From positions 25,766,492-25,830,491 of the forward strand of contig CAMGYJ010000002.1 of the NCBI GenBank assembly GCA_946122785.1: a stretch of DNA of 64,000 bases, given 5' to 3'. The first letter of the stretch is position 1, and every line of letters begins with the position of its first letter. The notes beneath the pieces are model-generated. The model saw only the letters and a program-made list of their open reading frames with translations. It made no database searches and was not told the origin of the DNA. Source of the stretch: Linum tenue (Eukaryota; Streptophyta; Magnoliopsida; Malpighiales; Linaceae). Positions 56,114 through 64,000 of this stretch are shown one piece after another. The translations under genes and the position numbers were made by a program.

Positions 56114-59100
56114 ATGTCGAGACATAGGGACAAATTTCGAACAAGGTGCAGCCCGACAAGAATCAATGCACTTTCAAGAACATTAACAGCTGAACAGAGG
56201 GCAAAATTGCAGGAATTAGGCATTGATGGCTTAACATCCATCCAGCAAACAAAGATAAACACGAACTTTGCTCTATTCACAATGAACAAGTACAATCCGA
56301 TAAAGAAAGCATTCAAGCTGCCTGTGGAACCTACATGAAGATATCACCAATTGACTTTCATAGAGTTTATGGTCTACCAATGGGTAAAAAGAAAGTGACG
56401 CTCAAGAAATTATCAGTGGAAGAAGCAGTAGACTATGCGTTGCATGTCCTACTAGAACTAGAAGCTCCAGCTACAAATGGAAGGGTGAAATTAGCTAATG
56501 TAGAGCATGACATTTCTAATGCTCATACCATTGGAATATGGATCAAGCTGTTCTGGATTCTGGTTACGGGAGGTCTACTGTGCCCATATTCAAACCCTAC
56601 TGCTGAGTTGAATGTGCTGGAGTACTTGCAGCCAGAAAAAATCAACCATTTCAAAGAATACAATTGGTGCAAGTTCTTCTTCGACTATATGAATGACGGG
56701 TTGACTGCAAACACCGTGTACATCAATGGAGATCTTCATTTCTTAACAGTAAGTATCTATACCCTCAATAATTCCATTTTCAATTACTATACCCTAAAAG
56801 CTTTACAAATCCTAGTACATCAAATACTAATACAACTGTTTCTCCTTCCCACAAACAAATAAAAGGTATGCTTCATGTACAAGTTGGATGAAATGGCCTT
56901 CTCCACCCAGTTCCAAATCCCAACAGCAAGCTACTATGATGACACTGCTGCGCAAAGGAACTATGAAAACATAGTGAGCTACTATGGTGGAGAAGAACTT
57001 CATAAGCTCATGAAGATACAGGACAAAGAAGAGAAGATTGTCGACATCAACAGTGATGATGATGACAACAACACATACCAACAACCATCAGCATCACTAA
57101 TATTTGATTTGAAGATGATCAAGACTATCCCCCAAGTAAGTATAAATTACCATATGTTACAAATTGTCCAATTCATACAACTAAAATACCACACATGAAC
57201 CATGGTGGTAATATATGGTATTATACTGTATAATGCACATACCATCCAATACCACCATGGTAATATGTGGTATTCTACTGTAAATATTAACTTACAGACC
57301 AAAAATGACTAATGCAGGTTGAGAGAGCACTGAAGCTGGTGAAAACATCAATGAAATCTATGTTGCAATCAATCAAGGTGCAATACAGAGCTCAAATTGA
57401 TGAGCTTGTCAAACACAAGGAAATGTTGGAGCAAAAAGCTGATCAAAACTTTGATTCTGTGGAAGGAGAAAGATCTGATGACGTGATTATCGAACAAACT
57501 GAAGGAGCTGAGTCTGATGATGAAGATATAGAAGCAGATGCAAACCTGGAAGACACTCTGCAGCATTTTTTTGACAAGCTCAAAACAGACAAAAGGAAAG
57601 AACCCACAGTCACTGAATCTGAAGGAAATGATGATTCTCAACAAACAACAGTGGATCTAGCTGGACCAACACAATGGAAGAAAAGGAAGAATCAAGATGG
57701 TTCTCCAACAAAACCAGAAGCTCAACATCAAAAAGAGAATCCTGCTGAAACTGCTGAGAAGGATACTACTGAAACTGCTGAGAAGAACCAAGCAAATTCA
57801 GATCCAGAGAATGTAAACAAGGAGGCCAACAAAAAAGGAGATCAAGAAAAGTCAAGTGAAATAAATCAAGATCAGGAAGCAGATGACAGTGAAAAGACAC
57901 AGTCAGATGTGCTTGTTTCAAAGGAGGGAGAAAAGGAGAAGAACAATGATGAAGAAGCAATACAGCCACCACCAAAGACTGCAGGAAAACCCACAGATGC
58001 ACCACCAAAGACAGCCACCACCAAAGACAGGGACATACCATCTTTTGACCTCAGCCCATTCAATCCACCATCACAAACAGAAAATGTCAACATCACCACA
58101 GCAACAGCATCACAACAACCAGAAGAACCGCACAAAAGAAGGATAGTGGTGAAGAATGTGCATGGACCAGAGAAGAAAGCAAAAACATTAACCCCTCCAC
58201 AAGAAAAAAGAAGCAACCAGTTGGAGAATAAACAATTCATTGAATGGTCAAGCTTGTACTCGAACAGCCAGGAGAGGCTACTGGAGATAAATGCATGCTT
58301 GGCTGCTTACATTGATGACCTGAGTACACCAGTTTCACAACCAATGCCAGGAATGGACTCATCAGCAGCAAATCAACCAGTTCAAGCAAAAGATGGTGCC
58401 CTAGATGCAATCCCAATTGCAATGATGGTTACACCACCTCAGACAACTCCTGATGAAGTTTTCAATGACATTCTTGAGTACATAAGGTGCAAAGACAACA
58501 AAATTGTCTCCGAGTAAGTAAATTTCTTAATAACAATTAATTTCTTAATGACATATGGTATGGTATGGTATGGTATGATATGGTATGGTATGGTATACTA
58601 TATGGTATAGTATGGTATAATGTTGAACAATACCACATAGTATAATGTGGTATAATGTTGACTAACACCACATGGTATAATGTGGTATACTGTTCTGAAC
58701 AGGGACGAGGTAATGTTCAGAAGAGAGGATGGAACAGGCTTACTCAAAAGGTCATCATTGCAATCTGTTGACATAGATCAACTGATAACAAATGATGTCG
58801 TGGGCTGGTATGGAGATCTGATGAACAGAGATCAAGCAAAAACAGGAAAAATCTCCAATTGGGTTTTCTCTAGTCATTTGGCAGTAAGTTTGTCCATATT
58901 TTAATGTAGTATACTTACCATACCTGAAATATTATGCTTAACATAATTTCAAATTTACAGTCTGACTGCAAGCTGGACATAGAAAACAACAATCCTCCAC
59001 TAAGTGCCAGACCAATACTTCGACAAGTGGAAGAATATATTTCTGACAAACCATGGGCAAAAGACCTCAGCTTCCAGAACTGTGACCTTGTAAGTAACAC

Positions 59101-59582
59101 TACAAATACCATAAAATACCATATGGTATGACATCAAAAAACTATTCCTCAAAAACATATTTATAATTGTCCATTAACATTCTCACTTCATTTATATACA
59201 GTGGTTCTTCCCTTACTGTGATGGTGAACACTACATCATGATCTGTGTCAACATCAAGAACACAAGATTTGATGTGCTTGACAGTCTCCGCTACAAAGAC
59301 TTTGACTCGACTTACAGACCAGTGGCAGCAAGAGTTTGTCAATTATGCAATCAACTACATGAGTGTGTACTGTGGAACAGAGAAATCCCCTAGGAGAAGT
59401 TTGACTGGTTCAATCTGGGGAAGATTACACAGCCAGATAAACGCTCATGTGGATTGTACATAATCAGATGGATGCGCCACTGGGAAGGAAAGTACAAGAC
59501 TTTTATGCAATCATACTGGAAGAGAATGGATCTGATCAAAGAAGACAGGGAGTGTATCAATGCTGGATATCATCCTCAATAA
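56114..59582 (+). pseudogene. Ulp1-like (C48) cysteine protease gene of the MULE, disabled
   Basis: Exons inferred from GT/AG sites: 56114-56748, 56866-57135, 57318-58513, 58703-58883, 58961-59089 and 59202-59582, plus a non-coding first exon before the intron 55328-56106. The N-terminal part has LTAEQRAKLQELGIDGL and DFHRVYGLPMGKKKV, typical of plant Ulp1-transposon proteins. The middle is a long Glu/Lys/Asp/Thr-rich disordered region. The C-terminal protease shows GEHYIMICVNI (catalytic His), FDVLDSL (Asp) and ITQPDKRSCGLYIIRWMRHW (Gln and nucleophile Cys). Such enzymes cleave SUMO-like tags; the role in transposition is unknown. A one-base deletion at about 56333 and an in-frame TAG at 59391, upstream of the Cys, disable this copy. 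Confidence 0.85.
58545..58700 (+). repeat. TATGGTATGG-type short repeats in intron 4 of the Ulp1-like gene
   Basis: A run of ATGGTATGGTATGATATGGT-like words, then two ACCACATRGTATAATGTGGTAT palindromes, ending at the acceptor CTGAACAG. Same word family as the other repeats of this element. Confidence 0.85.
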
Positions 59583-60450
59583 AGACAACCTGAGCGTGAT
59601 CGGATAATGAAGGCTGCCACAAAGTACGGTGCTATGAAGAATCAAAGCAAGTAAGGGAAGGGAGACAGCATCAGTATGGCTATAATATCTACTATAGACA
59701 TCAGCTTCTGAAAAACAATGCTTTTGAAGACAACCAATTTGCTAGTTTTTTTTTATGTGTGTGCTTTTTAGAACAAACAAGGTATTCAGTGGTTTTTCTT
59801 ATGGGTGTGTTATAACTTACATTTGAAACACTTCTTATTATGGTTATGTAACAGTCTAGTACTTTATCTGCCCCTTATTAGTGTGCCACAGATCTAAGAT
59901 TACAGTCATCAAAATGTTTATACCATAGTATACCATATGGTATAACATGGTATAAACATTTTTAAATGCACCCAACAACATACATGGTATTTTATGGAAA
60001 CTGAACACAGCACAGATCACATATCTAACATTACAGTCATCTAGAATGTTTTTACCATAGTATACCATATGGTATAACATGGTATAAAGATTTTTACCAT
60101 AGTATACCATATGGTATAATATGGTATAAGGATTTTTAAATACACCAGAACAAAGCCACATGGTATTTTATGCTAAACTGAACACAACACTTAGCTAAGA
60201 TTACAGTCATAAAGAATGTTTTTTACCATAGTATACCATATGGTATAACATGGTATAAACATTTTTAAAAACACCACACAACACCATATAGTAAAAAAAT
60301 TATATCAAAGGTTAAAATCATCCACTAAACATTAAGTCATTCACATGTGCATATCAATACTACTTCAAACAAAAAACAAATATGGCAAGAAACACGTAAA
60401 AATCAACATCCTTCAACAGCTAATAAAACTCCACAGCCTTCAAACAACTA
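59583..60450. other. Convergent intergenic region of the MULE
   Basis: 3' flanks of both genes. No coding potential. The central 59895-60295 is repeated and palindromic (listed separately). No other structure identified. Confidence 0.6.
59895..60295. repeat. Palindrome-bearing repeats between the convergent genes
   Basis: Four copies of the imperfect palindrome ATACCATAGTATACCATATGG, then TATAACATGGTAT, at 59920-59955, 60053-60088, 60095-60130 and 60224-60259. Three are embedded in larger units that start ATTACAGTCAT…AGAATGTT and end AAACATTTTTAAA. The same core occurs at 55577-55612 and 55744-55779. The centre CCATATGG fits the CArG-box consensus. Confidence 0.92.
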
Positions 60451-62400
60451 TCACAACTTCAACTTCAAACTTTCTTCCACAGCCTTCAATTTCTCCTCTT
60501 CCAATCTGGTAGTCTTTTTCTTCTTCCTACTAGCCGCCCTTCCAATCTCAGCTTCTGTAATAGGTCGTTTCGAAGGCTTAAATGAATCCTTCTTAGGCTT
60601 AAACCCCTTCACATTTCGAACTGGAACATCACCTACAAATAAGAAATACATACTACAATCAATACCACATAATACCATATGGTATTCCAACATATTACCA
60701 GAAACAATAAAGAAAACCACACTATACCACATGGTACAACATGGTAAAACAACTTGGCAGACAAAAAAAAACAAAAATCATATACACAAACAAAAGGGGG
60801 CCAGGGAACTTACTCTCACAGTTGGTCGATCCACCCGTACCAGCTGTTTCAACAGTTGGTAAAGCTTCACACTTCTTGATCAAATCACTCATGAAATCCA
60901 TGGTTGTTTTATACAAATCATCATTCAAACAAACCCTACTGATAAGCGAAGCAGAAACAGCTGAAATATTGAACAGACGAGACCGATACTTTGACGGAGC
61001 CTCAGTAGACGAAACTGCAAATCCAAAATTCCCCACCAGTTTTTGCTGTCCTTGTCCATCGCTTCAAAATCAAACTAGAAGGGATGTGATGAAACTTCAC
61101 ATTGCAAGTTGTAGACCACAACAAATCATATCCCCTCAATTGATGCTTACACAACAAACCACTTGACTCCCACTTGCGACAAGTACACTTAATTTCACCA
61201 TTATCAAAATCAACTATGAGCAGTCTGCTGTCAAACCTTGAAAAGTCTGCTAACAATGTAAAGACATCAAAGATCTTTACATTCCCTTCTTGAGCTAACT
61301 CTGTATTAGGGAAAGCATTGTATGAAAGAGATTCTTTGTACTGCCCTAGAAAAAGCTGGAATATTTTTGGGGTATATAGATCAGCAACTTGCTTGACAAT
61401 AGCACTGCTTGAAAAGCGACAATCAGCAAACGTAGAAAGTGCTCTGTACTCCTCTTCTTCTTCAGCATCTCTCTTATTATCAAGCATCCTATCAAAATGT
61501 ACAAAGAACCTAGGAATACTAAATTCTGACTGCAAGTAATGACGAAGATTACTGTTGCAACACTCGCTTAACTGGGTGCTCTTCATACCAGCACCAAAAT
61601 GAGAATTCACCCAAGCCCGATGACCACTTCTCCCTCACCTTGTAAATACCTTGTAACCAACTGTGTCCAAGAGGTCCTTTCCCAGGGAAACACTTATCTA
61701 TCATTCTTTTCCAATTATACTCAAAATCATCCTCATCATCAACATTGTACATCAAATAGCTAAGCTCACAAAGGAAATCCGAATCACACAAAGATCCCAA
61801 ATTAACAACTGCATTCTGTGAGATATGCCATGAACACAATCCATGGAAAGAACTTGGGAAAACAGACCTTATACCAGCAGCAATTGCAGCAGCCTGATCA
61901 GTAAAAATAGACAACGGGCTCACACCTCTCATGCATTCCAAAAAATGATTAAACAACCACTCAAACGTTGTCGTTGTTTCATCATATAGAAGGGCAGCTC
62001 CAAACACAGTGAGTTGATGATGGTTGTTGAAACCAACAAACAGAGCTGCACATACCATGTGGTACACAGTGTTAAAAAAATGAATACCACAAAATACCAC
62101 CATAGTATTAACAGATAACAACATAATACCAAATAAAAATAACTATAATACAGAATAATCACAAAAATAAGAACACATACCTAGTGGTCGATACTCTTTA
62201 TTCGTTCTGTATGTAGTATCAAAACTAACTGAATCCCCGAAAAAATGATAATCCATCCGCATCTTCCCATCTGCCCAAAAAATACTAGCAATATTCTCAT
62301 CCACATCAACCTCTACCTCATGAAAAAATCCAGGATCCAGCTTAGCTTGTCTTCTAAAGTGTTTTAGTAATGCAGTTGCATCACCATGCTCCATTGATGA
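60451..62400 (-). pseudogene. FAR1/MULE-type transposase, truncated and frameshifted
   Basis: Visible exons (minus strand): 62400-62181, 62045 down to 60814 with frame breaks at about 61615 and 61030, and 60631-60451. It shows YHFFGDSVSFDTTYRTNKEY (first catalytic Asp), LFVGFNNHHQLTVFGAALL, SIFTDQAAAIAAGI (second Asp), the LCSWHIS motif, then NSHFGAGMKSTQ and the SWIM zinc finger IKCTCRKWESSGLLCKH. The C-terminal SKYRSRLFNIS block is typical of FAR1-related proteins, followed by a basic tail. MULE transposases of this type gave rise to the host FHY3/FAR1 regulators. The N-terminal FAR1 zinc finger is cut off by the LTR at 62401. Confidence 0.9.
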
Positions 62401-63944
62401 TGATAGACCGATAATTACACATGTTTTTACCCCTGTTCTTACACCGTTTGAGATGTGATTTCTCGTGTTTTAGGCCGATTTCACGCTAGGTTGTGCTTGT
62501 TTGTGATATTTCAGGTCCTAGTACGTGAATGGAGGCTTGGGAGCAAGTTTCGGGTCAATCAGAGATCAATTGACGATTCGGGAGAAGAAACTCGGGTAAG
62601 ACCTGAAGAAGAATGGATTTCTACCTCACTTTATGGACAAAGAATCATGCAAGCTTGTCATGAAAAGAAAGAGGACGAGACTACGAGCGTCTGGGTTCAA
62701 ACGGCGACTGATTTGGAGTCCGGAACGAGGGAGAAACGAAGCTTTGACAGGAGCGGAGACAGAATTACGGGCAGCCCCTGCCAAATTACGGCCGTAATTA
62801 GCCAGGGCATGCCCGTAATTTATTGGCCGAGCCTTCTACCCCAGAATTCCCTCGCGGTGATAAAATTACGGGCAAAAGACCCCAAGGATTACGGCCGTAA
62901 TTCCAAATTACTGGCGGTAATTGGGAAATTACGGGCGTAACTTCTCCTCCTGCAGCTTAAGTGAAACGCGCGTTTTGGTGCGAATTACGGGCAGGACGTG
63001 ATTACGGCCGTAATTCTGCCCGTAATTCGCCCAGAGTCGGGTTTTTGAAGGCAGATTCGAGCAACAGAAGAGGAGAGCTGGGTTTTGGATCCCAAACACC
63101 CAAGGGACGAACCCTAGAGAGAGAGAGCGACTTGGAGACATTCTTGGAGGTATTTTGGAGGATTTCTTCGCCATTGGAGCTCGGGAATCAAGCTTGGAGA
63201 TGGAGATTGAAGATCTAGATCAGATTTCTGCAGTCTCTCTCTTCTCTATGGAGTAACTTCCCTTCACTTAGGTTTTGAGGAACCCTAGTTTCATGAGCTA
63301 GGATCTTTCTTGTATGAAGTTTTGGATGCTATATTGTTTGATTATAATCGAATGATGCATGTTTGTTGAGTCAATTGAAGTCTGATCAACTTTTCCTGAT
63401 TTCTGCTGCAACCTGAGATAGATAGAATCTGATTAGGTTGCTAGAGCCTCATCATTCGATAGTAGGGAGATTGGCTATACGAGAGTTAGCCAGTTTACTG
63501 CTTTGTACTGGAATCTAATTCCAGTAGTGGAGTTCTGTTCTTACTGCTTCAGCTTTCTACCCCGGTGAAGGTTAGTCGCCTGCCGGGTAGTTAGACTGAG
63601 AGGGCTTGGTCAGCTTAAGAGATTCCAAGCTACTGTCGGATCTTCCGCAGTGTAATCAACAGTAAAACAACCAAAAGGAATTACAACTTGGACCTAATTG
63701 AGGGGCTAGGGGGAATCATACCTAAGTGAGTTCCCAAACTGTAATTAGTAGTTTTACTTAGTTTAGTTAGTAGAGTAGTTTAGTTGATCAATCCTTAATC
63801 TAGTTTGCTAGATAATGAACTGAAGCTGAGTAATAGTAACTCTAGAGACCCGTGGATTCGATATTTATTACTTGTGCCACTATACTGCAGTCCCATTCTG
63901 CGATTACACTTGGTCGCAGTTTGGTGTTGTGTTTTAGCGTGTCA
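62401..63944 (+). repeat. 5' LTR with AATTACGGCCGTAATT palindromes (1544 bp)
   Basis: TGATAGACCGATAATTACAC…GCGTGTCA. Shares its start, the CTTAAGTGAAACGCG block at 62956-62970 and its last 600 bp with the LTRs at 42817-44159 and 2638-4029. The segment 62765-63030 carries TTACGGCC/GGCCGTAA words where the other family members have CACACGGCC/GGCCGTGTG. Confidence 0.92.
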
Positions 63945-63950
63945 AGTTTT

Positions 63951-63968
63951 TGGCGCCGTTGCCGGGGA
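63951..63968 (+). promoter_or_regulatory. Primer binding site, tRNA-Asp
   Basis: TGGCGCCGTTGCCGGGGA, six bases after the LTR, is a perfect 18-base complement of the 3' end of plant tRNA-Asp(GTC). Confidence 0.9.
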
Positions 63969-64000
63969 CTTTCTAGATTATTAGGAAAGGCAGAAGTTTG

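Larger units (their letters stand above)
54960..62400. mobile_element. Mutator-like element with Ulp1 protease gene and FAR1-type transposase gene, right end cut
   Basis: Two convergent genes, a Ulp1-like cysteine protease (plus, 56114-59582) and a FAR1/SWIM-type MULE transposase (minus, 62400-60451), are separated by about 870 bp. The same palindromic repeat (ATACCATAGTATACCATATGG…) recurs in the 5' intron of one gene, in the shared intergenic region and in shorter form in introns of both. This indicates a single unit. MULEs carrying Ulp1 domains are known in plants, and MuDR itself has two convergent genes. The left terminus is a guess (no terminal repeat identified); the right end is lost to the LTR insertion at 62401. 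Confidence 0.7.
62401..64000 (+). mobile_element. 5' end of a third Athila-like element, inserted in the MULE transposase
   Basis: A complete LTR followed by a tRNA-Asp primer site and leader, running off the window. The insertion point lies within codons of the transposase, five bases (GATGA) before the LTR. Gag and the remaining parts are not in the window, so whether it is autonomous is unknown. Confidence 0.9.

Noticed and set aside
59895..60295. CRISPR-like palindromic repeats with spacers
   Set aside because: The repeats are few, irregularly spaced and embedded in larger duplicated units of a plant transposon. There are no cas genes, and this is nuclear eukaryotic DNA.
1..64000. tRNA or rRNA genes
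   Set aside because: The tRNA-like words (TGGTATCAGAGCC, TGGCGCCGTTGCCGGGG) are retrotransposon primer sites adjoining LTRs, not tRNA genes; no cloverleaf context was seen.

Overview
This is eudicot nuclear DNA in an intron-bearing, transposon-dense region. The evidence is plant tRNA-primed LTR retrotransposons, plant-only transposon families (FAR1-type MULE, Helitron, hAT and other MITEs), spliced genes with GT/AG introns, and one host gene recognisable as the plant INCENP homologue WYRD. No prokaryotic or organellar gene is visible. The species cannot be fixed from sequence alone.

Layout. 1-4029: 3' part of a gag-only Athila-like Ty3/gypsy element (protease, long non-coding tail, LTR). 4030-10440: no recognised gene; MITEs, including a back-to-back inverted pair at 8167-9011. 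10440-20330: a nest. An old LTR-like sequence received a 3.3-kb non-autonomous LTR element (10888-19539, TSD CAAGG), whose 3' LTR was split by a 5.37-kb Helitron (13834-19206) carrying fragments of lumazine synthase, the exon-junction protein Y14 and a third unknown gene. 20464-27210, minus strand: the WYRD/INCENP gene in nine inferred exons, with several apparent frame breaks. 29201-36105, minus strand: a 5'-truncated Tat-type Ty3/gypsy element with RNase H, integrase and an oppositely oriented extra ORF, a 65-nt G run and a hAT MITE with a perfect 8-bp TSD. 36106-44159: LTR-like debris, then a second gag-only Athila-like element on the minus strand. 45128-48397: a 5'-truncated L1-type LINE. 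48916-54531: a small minus-strand gene split by a 5.27-kb Copia element (49194-54464). 54960-62400: a Mutator-like element with a Ulp1-type protease gene (plus) and a FAR1/SWIM-type transposase gene (minus) in convergent orientation, studded with TACCATATGGTA palindromes. 62401-64000: the 5' LTR of a third Athila-like element, inserted into the transposase gene.

How the parts relate. WYRD and the small split gene look like the only host genes. Everything else is layered transposon history: LTR element into older LTR, Helitron into LTR, MITE into Tat, Copia into a gene, Athila-like LTR into MULE. The most unusual signals are two families of short palindromes. One is the ACGGCCGT-centred array in the Athila-like LTRs, whose flanking word is swapped coordinately between family members. 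The other is the CArG-like ATACCATATGGTAT array in the non-coding parts of the MULE.
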